Shown in pieces: positions 33,089 to 45,600 of a stretch of DNA of 64,000 nucleotides. The first letter of the stretch is position 1; the number at the start of each line of letters is the position of its first letter. The stretch is taken from assembly GCA_905250025.1 (NCBI GenBank), contig CAJNOJ010000036.1:519950-583949 (forward strand), given 5' to 3'. The position numbers and the translations under genes are program-made. Source of the DNA: Adineta ricciae. Taxonomy: Eukaryota > Rotifera > Eurotatoria > Adinetida > Adinetidae. The notes beneath the pieces are model-generated. The model did not search any database. It worked only from the letters and a program-made list of their open reading frames with translations, and was not told the DNA's origin.

Positions 33089-35086
33089 ATGGATGATTTT
33101 GTTTCAACTGAATTCACCTCAATTTATGAAGACGAGGAAAACCGGAGAAAGACTAGTTCTTTTATTTACAGTATTCCGGTTCACTCTCATTCTTCTATAC
33201 CCAGTGTTGATCCAACAATCATTAACGATGCGACTGAGACTAACATCAAAGAGAAAGATGAAGTTCCCATACTTTCAATTCGACAAATTTATAAAAATCT
33301 TGCTATTCTTTCGATTGCGTTCGTATTACTATTTACAGCCTATAACGGTATAGCTGCACTCCAATCGAGTCTAAACACAAAAGGTAATGTTGGAATCAAT
33401 TCTCTCCTAGTAAATACGATTTTCATCGCAGTATGTACACCAAATAATTAAAGTGTTTAATAACGAAACAAAAACCCGTACATTTCAGTTTAGTTCAATA
33501 TTTCTGACTGGTATCGCGATGGACATATTTGGATTGAAATGGACTATCCTTATCGGAGAAATCACCTACATTTCCTATATTGCTGTTAATGTTCGACCTA
33601 CACCGGCATTGATGTACACCAGTAGGTCATTTGTTAGCAAAAATTAATTGATGAGAAAATGTACTATGTCCGTGTAGCTGCAACTCTGTGTGGTCTGGTG
33701 TCTGCTCCACTATGGACTTCACAGGCCACTTATGTAAATTGTATTGCACGATATCATGCACGTCATACACAGAAGAAAGCTGAATTAATCATCAGTTTAT
33801 TTTTCGGCATATTTTTTGCGGTATTTAGTATGAGTACCATCTGGGGCAATGCAGTTGCATATTTTGTGCTCAATGATTCGAATAATCCTCAACGAGTTAA
33901 TTGTGGAATCTACTTCAATCCATTGACAAAAAATGGCACTGAAAAGTCCTCCAACATTGATGATACAAAAGTACGCTACATCGATTAGTCCAAGCTTTCA
34001 CATATGATCTATTATTTCTCTTTTATACAGCGTTATATACTCTGTGGAATATATGCTGGCATGGGTGTAGTTTCAGTATTACTTCTGATTTTATTCCTTG
34101 ATCCAATCCATTTGACTGAACGACGTAGAGAAGTGATCTGTGAAGACATTGCAAAATGCGTTTGATATTACGTTCATAGAACCGATTAAGCAATCACTAA
34201 AGAAAGCCATCGAAGTGCTCCGATCGTTGGTACAATGGAAATTTCTTGATCAATTATTGCTCGTACCAATAACCATATGGGCAATGATTGAGCATACATT
34301 TTTAACTGCACAATTTACTCGAGTAAAATCGCTATACCTGACGAATTTAATGTATTATATCTTATGTTTACTTCTACAGGCGTTTATCACTTGTCTCGTT
34401 GGTATTCGGTAAGAGTTGATTTGTTATATAAAATGTGATGATCTTTTGATTAATTATCTGAAACAGACGAGATGTAATTCGGCATTGATCTTCTTTTTGA
34501 TTTTATTTAAATAGTTTCATCGGTTTGATATTGATTGGTAATGGTATATGTACTGCTTTGAGTAGCTACATATTCGGTAGGCTTGTGAAATGTATTGGTC
34601 GAATTGGATGTATTTCAATCGCTGCTATTATTAATTACTCGATGATCATCTTCATGTATTTCTGGGAGCCGAAGGACAATCAAATGTATATTCTTTTCAT
34701 GGTGGCTGGTTTATGGGGAGTTGCTGATGCTGTTTGGCAGTCACAGATCATCGGTACGGTGATATATGCTTGTCTTATCAAGACGATCGTTTGTTTTTTT
34801 TCTAGCCACTTACATAGTTCACCATTCTGAACGCGACCCGACAGTTTTAGCAAAATACCGTCTTTGGAAAGCGATTGGTTCTCTTATAACTTATAGCGTA
34901 TGATTATCAGATTACCGCATACTCTTTATGCGTATATGGATCTACGTTGTTTTTATTTAGTATGCCAGTTATGCGACAATTGAAGTGACAATATTTATTC
35001 TATTTAGCTTTCTTACAATTAGTATGATTCTCTATGGCATAGGAGAGATTCATGTCCGACGGCAAAGAATCAAATCAACTGACTAG
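33089..35086 (+). CDS. unc93: UNC-93-like MFS membrane protein, with one frameshift
   Basis: Eight exons (33089-33430, 33489-33621, 33678-33970, 34031-34322, 34380-34408, 34515-34753, 34806-34897, 34961-35086) encode about 515 aa with many membrane helices. Family signatures include APLWTSQATY, a bulky loop, LLLVPITIWAMIEHTF followed by FTR, LGIR-type ITCLVGIR, and ALSSYIFGRLVKCIGR. UNC-93 proteins regulate two-pore K channels in nematodes or traffic receptors in vertebrates. Exon 4 needs a +1 shift between about 34137 and 34162: the upstream frame ends at TGA 34163 and the downstream frame has TGA at 34134. The AAAA at 34153-34156 is the likeliest slip; dropping one A reads smoothly. Either an assembly indel or an inactivated allele. 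Confidence 0.78.
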
Positions 35087-35637
35087 TCATCGTTGATTTG
35101 TTTTTATAAATAAAATCCAATTAATAATAACTCTACAAGATCGTTGAGATTGAGTAAAACACTATGATATAACTCATATACAAAGATTTGAATAAAAAGT
35201 ATCAATAACTGATAGCTGTTTTACTACATGTCATATGAAAATTGATAGTGCGCGCCAAGGACTATCAATTTTAACACATTGGTCCATATTTTTTCTTGTT
35301 GTGTGAACCTATGATTAATAACCGAATGACGTTTGCATGACATCCGTGAACTTCTAAAGACAGCAGATGAGTAATCTGATAAAAATCTACTCCCGAAGTC
35401 ATGCCGTATAACGACAATATCCATTTATCATGAGCGGTTTGTCAGAATGTTCACTATAATATAAATATTTGTCAAGCATTTAAAAGTGTCGGAGGATAAG
35501 TCATCGATATTTTATTAGTGTATGATTCATGTTAGAAAACACCTCATTTTGTCGCCACTATAAATATCTATCATCCATTCATTCAATCTATAACTCTTAC
35601 TCTATTGAGCACATCACATTAAAAACATCATAGTACG
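35087..35637. other. Intergenic, 0.55 kb
   Basis: Same-strand spacer. A 66-codon minus frame is not supported. A poly(A) signal-like AATAAA occurs at about 35107. Confidence 0.45.
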
Positions 35638-36187
35638 ATGATGTACTTAATTTACACTCTCACAGGTAGAAAATTCAGATACATATTCTATAAAGTACCT
35701 ATTTGTTCGTACAGGTTTATTGATTACTTTGATCTGCTGTTCCTGTAGCAACGATTCTCCATCAACATATAGAAATCTTGACACACGTTATACAACGAAT
35801 TCAGATGTTGTCAACTCTTCATTGTCAATTGTGATTACAGAAAGTATGATTGTATTAGAGATGTCGATGCTATTCCTATAGAACTCGTTACAGGTCCTAC
35901 AAAAATGAATGAAACATCTTTTACAACAGATGTGACAGTAACAATCGGCAATGTTACTCTGGAGTTCAATCCACCTTCGAGTAAATAACAAGAATAGATC
36001 CGTGTTCAAATAGAGTTCTAATCAATTTCTCGATTTTTTAGAGAAAAACCAGTTGCCTCTGGTCCTTGGTCTTTCGCTCGGACTTGGGATCCCGATACTT
36101 ACAATTTTGATACTAATTGTCGTTTATCGCTATAAAAAAAAACGTCACCCATCACCAGTAAATGCAGCAAAGCGTAATGTTTTCTGA
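35638..36187 (+). CDS. Small single-pass type I membrane protein, 129 aa, unknown
   Basis: Found by splicing rather than as a long frame. Four exons (35638-35665, 35715-35843, 35894-35980, 36042-36187) total 390 nt and end at TGA. The predicted protein has a hydrophobic signal peptide (about 1-20), a Ser/Thr/Asn-rich ectodomain with several N-glycosylation sites, one transmembrane helix (about 93-115, LGLSLGLGIPILTILILIVV) and a short basic tail (YRYKKKRH). Intron 2 has two usable acceptors (35881 and 35893) that both keep frame. No family recognised. The next gene downstream is also a mucin-like stalked membrane protein. Confidence 0.6.
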
Positions 36188-36844
36188 AAACCTATCATTA
36201 TAAATTTCCTCCGTTGTTTTTTGTTTTTGTTTGATACGTGCTCGCGATAAATAAACTTCTCCTATCCAGAATTTTCAAAACGTATAACATGAGAAATTAT
36301 GTTCGTCAATCGACTTCCATTGGAAACTTGATCTGATGTCGAAGTCTAACATTGTCTTGAAATTAAATACCTTCACGAAGAGCTTTTTCGTGCATGTAAG
36401 TATCACATGCACGTTGTTTTTTCAAACTTGCACAATAAATCTCTCTACACATACACAGTTGTCATCTGGCAACGGCAAGAAAGTACAGTATATACTGGAA
36501 TGATAGATTAGGCTGCATATAAAAGTAGAATTTGGATGAAAATGAGATACATATCGGGATGACTATATGTTAGTTTTTACGAGATTTTAGTAAAATATTG
36601 ACAAACAGATTCATTTAACCATTCAATGCCACTCAAGCGACGCCTTTGAATTCTCTAGATTATATTGGATTATTAGTGTTGACGAACTGCCAGACAAGTA
36701 TTAATCTGCTATCACGGAAAATAGTCCCAAGATAAATTAAATAATTGTTCTCCGTGGGAAATCATAAGATTACTAGAGTCTATAATAGTAGATGCCCATC
36801 AATTTCATCTGACTGGAAAACAAGGAAACTATCTGCATTTGAAG
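36188..36844. other. Intergenic, 0.66 kb
   Basis: No gene-like frame; AATAAA at about 36248 could end the small membrane protein transcript. Confidence 0.45.
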
Positions 36845-38304
36845 ATGCACAACAAGAACCAACAACAGCAACAGCACTCGCTCGACGAGCATGTGTACGA
36901 ACCAGCAGATGATGTCAAGAGAGCTTCAAAGAGAAAACGGTAAAAATTGCATTCTATTCGACAGTTGTTTTTTTTTTCTATAAAATCGACACTACTCTCG
37001 ATACTGACTAGAAATTTTCTAATGTGGATATTGCTGCTGCCGTGTCTCTTATTGTTATTGATACTAGCGATTGTTCTTCCTATTGTACTCGTGGCACAAC
37101 AATCATCACCGAATGCATCAGGTCAGTGAGTAAAGCGCTCATTTGTCTATAAGTTTGCCTTTTGCAGCATCAACGTCCGAAACCACAGTCATCACTGCGT
37201 CTCGTAAGTTCACGCACAAACCTAAAGCTTATGCAATAGAGGGTGCAAAAATTATACTACATATTCCGTATCTGCCTTTCATGTCCTCCTCTTTAGTTAC
37301 TTTCGTATCAACTTCAACACAAGCAACAACGAAAAGTAAGATTTCGATTCTGTCATCTGTCAGACTAATTTTCTCTGAATAGAATTATTTTTAAACAAGA
37401 GCGAGAAATCTTTTTGTATCTATTTTTAGCTACAGTGAATTGTGTGTATCCATTTGAACCAACACCTTCTGGACAATGCGTAAATATTTTGATTGACTTT
37501 AACAACTGTGGTTCAGTTGGTTATGTATGTCCAACTAATTATACAAGTTGTTCTGCTGGCGAGTGCAGTTCTGCTCCTAGTATGGTGCTAACGAATGCAA
37601 TACCTATTTTTACTGCTGCATTGAATGGATCTATCGATGATATATATTATAACGTAACTCTTCCATTGAATATTACCCTTTACAATACAACAACAAATTT
37701 TGTTCAAGTGTCAACAAATGGTGTAAGAAGCTTCTGATCTACTTTCCTTCAAGAATATCCAAATAAAACTTGAAATGTGTGATCTCACTCATATTTATAT
37801 ATGTTTTTTAGGTTCTCTGTCTCGATAACTGCTCAACAATATACACTGAAACGACTCTCCCTAGTTCTAATTTTTCTGGTGCAACAGCTTTTCCATATTG
37901 GGATGATCTCTATGTGTATGCAAATACATCGCAAGGAATATATTACGAAGTCCAAGGCAACACGCCCAATCGTACGGTTATTTTTGAATACTACTGCAGT
38001 CATTACCGGAAACCCGAAGAATATTATCATTTTCAAGTTGTATTCTTTGAACAAAAGCCTGGTGTTGTTAAATACATTTACTATGATGTAAGTGACCGAG
38101 GTATTAGCTGCACCATTGGTATACAAGGTAAACATCTATAGAATAATTCGATTTTTAACTATAATTCTATTCTCATTAATTCAAGCTTCTTGTACTGGTC
38201 CATTTATGCAACATGCTTTTCATCAAATGAACTCTGCAGTACCAAACATGACATTAACTTATGATACCAATAAGGGAGCGTTTGATCTTTCAAGTATTAG
38301 CTAG
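36845..38304 (+). CDS. Type II membrane protein with Ser/Thr stalk and WDDL/PNR/GIQ ectodomain
   Basis: Seven exons (36845-36939, 37012-37121, 37168-37203, 37297-37335, 37430-37722, 37812-38127, 38186-38304) give 335 aa. A polar cytosolic tail with a Gln run (NQQQQH) and a basic RKR stop-transfer precede one membrane helix (about 35-57). Exons 3 and 4, only 36 and 39 nt, code for a Ser/Thr-rich stalk. Next comes a Cys-rich segment (CVYPFEPTPSGQC, CPTNYTSC), then a domain with FPYWDDLYVYA, GIYYEVQGNTPNRTVIFEYY and a final CTIGIQG. I recall this WDDL...PNR...GIQ pattern from bacterial secreted repeat and protease-associated proteins and from rotifer surface proteins. Likely an extracellular recognition protein; function unknown. 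Confidence 0.75.
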
Positions 38305-38386
38305 AACATTTGAAGACTTCAGAACGCTCTTTTTTCTTTTTGATGTGATCGAAAGCGAAAAAAATTTCAAGAAAACTGAACAAATG

Positions 38387-39587
38387 TTAAGACTTAATAC
38401 TGAAAATTGTTTCAATGGCTAAATGGTCAGAAGGATACTCATTCGATGGGAGACCATTAGGACCAATAGCTTCTTTGCTTGGCAGTTTCAAAATAGCCAC
38501 TGGTGCAAAACCTCCCGGTTTATAAAAGATGTAATCGATAGTTCCGCATTGATCAATCTCGACTCCATCGCGTTCTCGAAATTTCCACGTGGTAAATGGA
38601 GGTTCTTGGTCGTTCAAGAACGTTCGGTAAGCACTAGAGAAACCAGCTTGACGAATAGCATCATAAAAAGGCTCATTGGAGCCGCCATTAAAATCACCTG
38701 CAATGATTACATGCGACTGTTGTGAATAATGTTCGGATAAATATTGAAGAATCGCCTGTGTTTGCGATGCTCGTAGATGAGCAAATGGTATCTTTGCTTT
38801 TAAATGTGTTCCAACAAAAACAATACTCGTTGATGATGGTTTATGCTTCAACTCAAGAGCAGCAAAGAACTATTCCAATGGTGAATTATATCGTACAGGT
38901 TGCCAAAGAAATATAGTTGACTACTAACCGGTTTGCCTGTAGTGTCGTCTTTAGATTGTTCATACTGATAACGTTGAATTTCTTCGAATAAGTGTGTTTT
39001 GTAACACAGAAGAACACCGTCCGCACCTTTGAAATTCGCAACATCATTTTGAAAAACTAAACATGGTGATTTCGGTTTTGGTGTAAAAAAACACGTGTAA
39101 CTAAATCGAATTAAAATTTCGAACAAGGGAAACGATTCAAGTCTTGATTTACCCATAATTCGGTAGACGATGTTTCAAAAAACATTCATACGTATCTACT
39201 TCTTCCAATGAACATAAATCAGGTTGATTAACAAGAATTTGTTCCAAAATGCGCCATTTACGAGTAGCGAACGCTACTGTTTCATCTTTCACTCGGACAA
39301 AATTTCGATGGGGATTTGATAAGCCTAAATCAAATCTCGGTGAACGTCTTAAATATAAGAAATTTTATCACCGGATATACCTTGTGCAAGAATATTCCAT
39401 TGAAGAACGTGAAGAGTTCGTTCGTTTGCTGAAGCATCACCTTGAAATTCTCGTTTCAAACTAGCTGGTGATATGTGTTCAGTAATTCTTTTTTAGCGAA
39501 AAAAAAACACATACACACATGACAGTTTCATTTTCTTTGCTATACATACTCGCTTAAACACGCAGCAGGTTTTCTTGCTGTTGCCAT
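38387..39587 (-). CDS. Nocturnin/CCR4-like EEP-family nuclease, with one frameshift
   Basis: Exons 39587-39550, 39487-39153, 39100-38929 and 38869-38387 encode about 342 aa. Motifs in order: LHVLQWNILAQ, LEEVD (usual LQEVD), FFTPKPKSPCL with GADGVLLCY, FVGTHLKAK, IIAGDFNG, GTIDYIFY and PSDHLAIE. These are the endonuclease/exonuclease/phosphatase active-site elements in nocturnin order; such proteins are deadenylase-like or act on NADPH. The reading frame breaks once, near 39357-39368: the ILAQGISGDK frame hits TAA while the following frame carries FLYLRRSPRFDLG and KWRILEQIL. One missing base in the AAAATTT run would mend it. The first exon rests on splice phase only and is tentative. It is convergent with the preceding gene. 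Confidence 0.75.
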
Positions 39588-40657
39588 TCTCGTTATGTGA
39601 TGTGTAGTCTAAAACAGTAAAAGAGATGTCAACGAAGTTTTTCTCTACTCAATTTTATTGTCGCAATATTTCGGCGAATAAGTACGACAACTATTTTTAC
39701 CTACATATACAGACTCTTATGAAAGGATTTATGATTGACTAACATCGTACTTCAGTCGTGATATGCTTTAGAACGTGAGGTGTTTTGTCAAGAAAAGTTA
39801 CCGGCAAAAAACAAAGTACTATTTAGTATAGTTTTTCCAGTTCCGTTTACATTATTGTGAAAAATTCTCTCACTAAAGTCACGCTTTGAAAAAAAATTTA
39901 TCTTTCCTCTGTTCCTTTGCTTCTCAAGGAACATACATTCAAAGCAAGCTTTTCTATATACTTATCTGTTGGTGAATGTGCTTCAGTAATAATGTCGATA
40001 TATTATTCATTTTATATATATAAAGACTGATAATTGCTGCTTTGAATCGCGATTATTGAATAAAACTATTTGTACGCGTCGACAATATTCGTCGCCAGTA
40101 TTTATCGTAAATCCACATGTCTTGACTTAGAATGGAAAGAAAACAAACACTAAAAGAATGACGGCGTGATGCAGAGAAGAACGAAAAATACTTCTCTCCT
40201 TGATTCATTCATCGTACAGTTGAAACTTCACTTTATATCAAGTTCGCATGATATTTACTCGCTTTTATTTTGTATAATCTTTTTATCGAAAGAAAGATTT
40301 CTCAATGAGACGTTCTTTTAATTGCATAGCCGCGGAAGAATTTTCAGCAATTGGTATGCATAAGTTGTTCCAGTTTGTAAGATCACCATTTCGCCACTTG
40401 CGTTTCAGCAGATGACGATTTAGTACAAAGGAGACGCCCTTGTATGATATGCAAAGAGCAGTATTTATTTTGTGTCTATACTTTTACTGTACTGATTGAA
40501 ACGTGTCGACACGAATATTCGACGAAGTAGATGACGAATGATGAATGATACACAAATATTATTGTGACTGCATGCTGAATAAAAAGAAAAAAAAAGAGAC
40601 ACAAGGAAAGAACAAAAAATATAAAATAAATAAGTTAGGTTTTTGCATGCTATAATA
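39588..40657. other. Divergent intergenic region, 1.07 kb
   Basis: No gene recognised; the region should hold promoters for the nocturnin-like gene (minus) and F-box copy 3 (plus). A TATATATA run lies near 40014-40021. Confidence 0.5.
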
Positions 40658-42538
40658 ATGTCAACGGACCTTGAAACTTTGCCCAATGAGCTGCTCTTAC
40701 AAGTCTTTTCGTTTATCGATGTTGTTCATCTTCTTCGAGCATTCATTCGACTTAACAATCGCTTCACCAGCCTCCTATCTGTTCATTTACAAATTCATCA
40801 GTTGAATCTTCGGCGTATCTCAAAGAATAACTTTGATCTGTTGTGTGACAAATGTCTTCCAATTTTTGTTCACTCTATTCGATCGATTTATTTATCAAAT
40901 GAAGAAACACCATCACTCTACGGACAACTTCGAAATCGTGGATACAGCATGGACCGATTCATTTATCTCCAGTCACTTTCGTTAAATGACATATCTTGTA
41001 TTGGTACATTGACATCAACGATCTCTTCTTGTCAAAGTCTTCGTCATTTCACTCATCTATTCATCAGCGATTGTTCTCTAGATGAAAATCAAAGGCGACA
41101 GATCGTGAACTTGTTCAATAATATTTGGTCGATCCCATCGTTGATTTATTGTGATCTGGACGGGATCGAAGTCTACCACATCTCGTTTACCAATTGTATT
41201 CTCTATTCACAACCATCGCCGATTCGCTATTTGTTCATGAAGAATATTCCATGTGATTTCCATAGTTTGTCAGCTTTGCTCACTCTCTTCACTCCACATG
41301 TTGAACAACTATCGACAAAAATCTATTGTCAATCAGTTCAGGACACATTTAGATCTGTAGTACCATCGCTACGATCATTGCAATTGTTCTTTCGAGGCGG
41401 TCACAAATCGTTGAGAAGTCTCCTGTCACATTTTCCTAATCTTCGACAACTGACAATTGAAACATTGGATCTACATTTGGATGGAGATCAATGGCAAGAG
41501 ATTCTTTGTGCAGATGCTTACAATGTTGAAGAGTTTCATCTAAAAATGCAAATGGAACTGGCTGGGAATGATGAAGAAGTCGAAGATAAAGTTGATCAGC
41601 TGGTCGATAGCTTTCGTAAAAAGTACTGGATCGATGAACGTCGATGGTTTGTTCGATGTGATTGGCAATCATATGAGATCACGACACATGCTTACTTGTA
41701 TACACTTCCATATGCATTCGCAGGTATTGACTACTGGAATGAGTATCATACAAAATCAACATGTTCCGATGAAGAGACGAAGAACTATCGTTCATATGAC
41801 CGTGTCGAAATGTTTACAAACAATCATCGACAAAGTATGAGTTTGTATGACATTAGGTTGATATGTGATCGATATCGACGTCTTCGTCTTCTTGACGTTG
41901 TTCTTCCGTGTGAAATGGAGTGGCCAAACGCGAAAGACATGCAGTTTGATGAGTTAGTTTCGCTGACAGTGAGAATACAGATCTCATCTGGTTATGAACA
42001 GCTGCAGCGTTTGTGTGATGCATCACGTCGACTGTATTGTTTGCGAATCGTATTTTGGCGCAAATGTGTGGCGAAGTTATGTGACCTTAAGAGTGCATCG
42101 GTTCGTCGTGTTGAGCTGAGTGGGATGATGAACTGGAGTGGTGCTTTCGATCGAGATGAATGTATGTTATTTTGTCATTCATCACTTGGTCAACAGTGTG
42201 AAGTGTTGAAGATCGAAGTAGAAGATCGCCGAGGTATCCTTGATCTGGTGGAAGAAATGAGTAATATTCGACTGCTGAGCATTCGATGTCGTGATGATCG
42301 ATGGAACGGAAGAAAAGAGAGCCCAACAGAAAGCGAAATGATCTCTTGGTTGACGAAGCATCTTCGAGCGAAAAGTTTTATCACGAGAAATGTGCATTGG
42401 TCATCATATATTGATATATGGATTGATGAAGAAGACAAAAGAGAACGGAGAAAGTACCAGGAGACAAAATCATGGGAAGGATGGCATAAAGTGGGGCAAT
42501 TTCTGACATCAATTCAAAATTTGTTACGAAAGAAATAA
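40658..42538 (+). CDS. F-box protein, copy 3
   Basis: A single exon of 626 aa from ATG 40658. F-box at residues 5-50 (LETLPNELLLQVFSFIDVVH to LRAFIRLNNRFTSL). The LRR-like body shares motif order with the gene at 28622 (LNLRRISKNNFDLL, FPNLRQLTIETLDLHLDGDQ, YTLPYAFAGID, YDRVEMF), showing a paralogous pair on opposite strands about 10 kb apart. The C-terminus is highly charged and ends with Lys/Arg-rich sequence. Predicted SCF substrate receptor. Confidence 0.87.
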   Translation: MSTDLETLPNELLLQVFSFIDVVHLLRAFIRLNNRFTSLLSVHLQIHQLNLRRISKNNFDLLCDKCLPIFVHSIRSIYLSNEETPSLYGQLRNRGYSMDRFIYLQSLSLNDISCIGTLTSTISSCQSLRHFTHLFISDCSLDENQRRQIVNLFNNIWSIPSLIYCDLDGIEVYHISFTNCILYSQPSPIRYLFMKNIPCDFHSLSALLTLFTPHVEQLSTKIYCQSVQDTFRSVVPSLRSLQLFFRGGHKSLRSLLSHFPNLRQLTIETLDLHLDGDQWQEILCADAYNVEEFHLKMQMELAGNDEEVEDKVDQLVDSFRKKYWIDERRWFVRCDWQSYEITTHAYLYTLPYAFAGIDYWNEYHTKSTCSDEETKNYRSYDRVEMFTNNHRQSMSLYDIRLICDRYRRLRLLDVVLPCEMEWPNAKDMQFDELVSLTVRIQISSGYEQLQRLCDASRRLYCLRIVFWRKCVAKLCDLKSASVRRVELSGMMNWSGAFDRDECMLFCHSSLGQQCEVLKIEVEDRRGILDLVEEMSNIRLLSIRCRDDRWNGRKESPTESEMISWLTKHLRAKSFITRNVHWSSYIDIWIDEEDKRERRKYQETKSWEGWHKVGQFLTSIQNLLRKK

Positions 42539-42679
42539 AGACGAATAAGTTATATTCAGTACATAGAAGACAGTGAGCTTTGTGATTTTGTAGTTTGTTT
42601 TTTCTCGATTAAAAATTATTCGACAAAAGAATATATTTTAGGTCTGTAGTTATATAACTCTGCACGCTGCTAGTGGAAA

Positions 42680-45600
42680 TCATGCGATGTATATGATTTT
42701 AAGATATGGCATTGCTTGTCCATATCGATAAACGATATATTCATCAGAATATGGTAGTCCGGAAAATGTTGCATGTACTGAATGATGATCTTTAGGAGCA
42801 GATACGAGATTTGAATTTGTTGTTGCTAAAGGAAATTCTTTTCCTAGTATCACCTTATTAAAGTACATGATACGTGTTTGATCACTTGGATTCGACTCAG
42901 TATATATATGTGAAACACTTGGATTATCAGCAAAGTAAGCACCGTGACCTGCGCATAGAAAAACGAATTTAGATTGATAAGTTGTTATTCAATGAACGTT
43001 GTGCGCAAACTCACCGAATTTACCGCTGCCGAAGTTTGTTCCCCAATATCGGTCATCGTATCCGTCATTCAATATACCATCAATAGCTATACCTTTAGTT
43101 CCATGGAATAATTCTTTTTCATTTGGATTTCTTCCTGGACATTGCTTTGCAATGATTTTTTTCATCGATAAATACATATCTTCTATGGATGGATTTCGAA
43201 TTTGTTCAATCGACTTAATATTTGCTTGATTTCCAATATGAACTTTCATCTGCTGAACTATATGCTGGTATAAACACGTATTTTCGGGTAGCGGAACAAG
43301 TATTGCGTGATATTTCGGCGGCGGATCAGGTACAATAAGCATTGCTTGTCCAAGCTGTGTCCATCCTCGGCTTTGCATTTTTTGTATTCGCATTTGAATT
43401 TGCCCTTCAATAGGACGAAGAACTTGGAATCGTTTGTTTTTGATATTGTCAACGATAGCTTCTATATTAATCGAGTACGGCTTTTGCTGAATATCAACTC
43501 TCATTCCAAGTTCTTTTGTATAATTTTTTTCCAATGAAAGATTACTAACATCGAAATCGATCCGATCATGCGTAAGAGCAACATGAGGTTCGATTAAATC
43601 CATTGTGAATGCGCCTGTTTTCGTAGTTTTATCAAATAACAACACATAACGCCAATCTTCTCGTACGACTTCGCATTCAATTTGGTATCGATGTAAATGA
43701 TCAAGAAATTTATCAATATCAAAGTATTTATCTGATGGAAGATGACAGTCGAGATCTGAAGGTATCAAACTTTTATCCAGATAAGGCACTTTAACTCCAG
43801 CCTTGTTTGTATTAAAAGTGACCCATGTTGACGGATCTGTGCTAGGCCGACCAGTATAATTTCCAACAATCCAATCGCGAATGAATCCACCTTCTAATCG
43901 ACATTCGAATTGGGTGACAGCTATCCAAGCGACGACTTCCATTCGTGTTTCACGCGTTGCTTTCGAACCTTTCAAGCTTTTCCACAAATCAATAGATGTA
44001 CGTTTACTGTCAGTGACATGTGAAATCTTTTCTTCGATATCTAAACAATTCTTTCGCATTTGTGGTTTCAGAATACGTGGTGACACACCTAAACAAACAA
44101 TAGACGAATCTATATCATGTACTACTTGTGCTGATCTTCGCTTACCAGCATTTGGATGTCGAATAACAGCACAGACTTTAAGCCATCCAAGAAATGATTG
44201 AAACTCATTGTAAATCAGTTGATTCTGGGAATCTCTTCCAGTTATCGTTACTTCGCTTTCGTCCTTGAGAAAACTTTTAGCGACATGAATTTTCACTTGC
44301 CGTTGGGCTTCCCATCGCCAAATCATGGGTCGAAATATCCAAGTCATATTCGAGACACTTTCCAAGTTTCTTGCCATTCTCTTGTGATCAGCAGATGCGC
44401 TGGGTAGGTATGGATTCGTTAATTGAAATTTCATTTCAACGATCGATTGTCGCAGAACAAATAATTCAGCTTGAAGTACTTGGCCAGCTTTTCCTACAAG
44501 GAGAAGCACATGGTTGTTGAGCTGTGCTACAACTTGAGGATATCTTTGCTGTACTAAAGCAAGAATACTGTTTGAAACTAAGCTAGATTCTTCAGCAATA
44601 TTGAGAGTTATTTTTCTGCTGATTCTCTGATCATCGATCCATTGTGAATAGATTTCACCAACGAAGGAAAGAACAGCGGTTGAACGGATCGATGATGAGA
44701 AACGAACATCGCGTGCTAGAATCAACGCAACAGGCGCAGCCGAAATACTACGAGTCAATGTCGATTGAAGATCAAGTACAGCGAAATCTTCTTTTCCGGC
44801 AGATGTATATCGAGTGAAAAGGTGAGTTTTGCCTTGTAGTTCTTTCATTGATACGAATACATTGTCACCATATCCATCTATTAACGCGCGAGCAATCAAC
44901 GACCAGTCACCACTAGAAATAAATGCTTTTGTTCGATATTCAGTAGATCTTTTGAAAGCTCTCTCAAGATTCTCATATCTCTTTAATGCGTGTCTTATCA
45001 CATGTGTTATTTTGTCAAGTTGTTTAGCCTGACAGACTTTATGTAATTTGAATTGACTGGATGGAACGCTTTCTCTGACTAAGAGAACCTCATACATTGC
45101 TACCAATATACTCATGAAATCACCTTCCGGTCGTTTCATTCGATCAGGAAGATCTCTTAAAATAGACGATGTGTTGAGAACACCAAGAATGGAAGAAAGC
45201 ACAATAAGGTCATAACCACAATTATATTTGTCTAAAGCAGATAGCACGGCTTTCGACATTGCCAGTGAGCCGAAATCAGGTAGGCGAGAAATTCCAACTC
45301 CAATTGGTGTCAGATTTTCTTGTGCATTTAAAATATCTGCAGTAGACAGAGGAAAAGATCGCGATGTTGAGAAGTTGATGAACAAAAGACTTACTCAATC
45401 GTTTGAGCTCGTTCATTGCAGCATTGATGGCTTGAGGAGACGGCGAATCTGGTAAGAATTTTTTCATATAATTCAGTCCTTGTTTGATCAGTGATCGTCT
45501 CAACGAGAATTCAACGTTCGATAATTCTGATTGACAAATTTGCGGTTTTGGAAATCGTTTTTCTTCGACTTTGAAGTCATACAAAGCGTAATATTCACCG

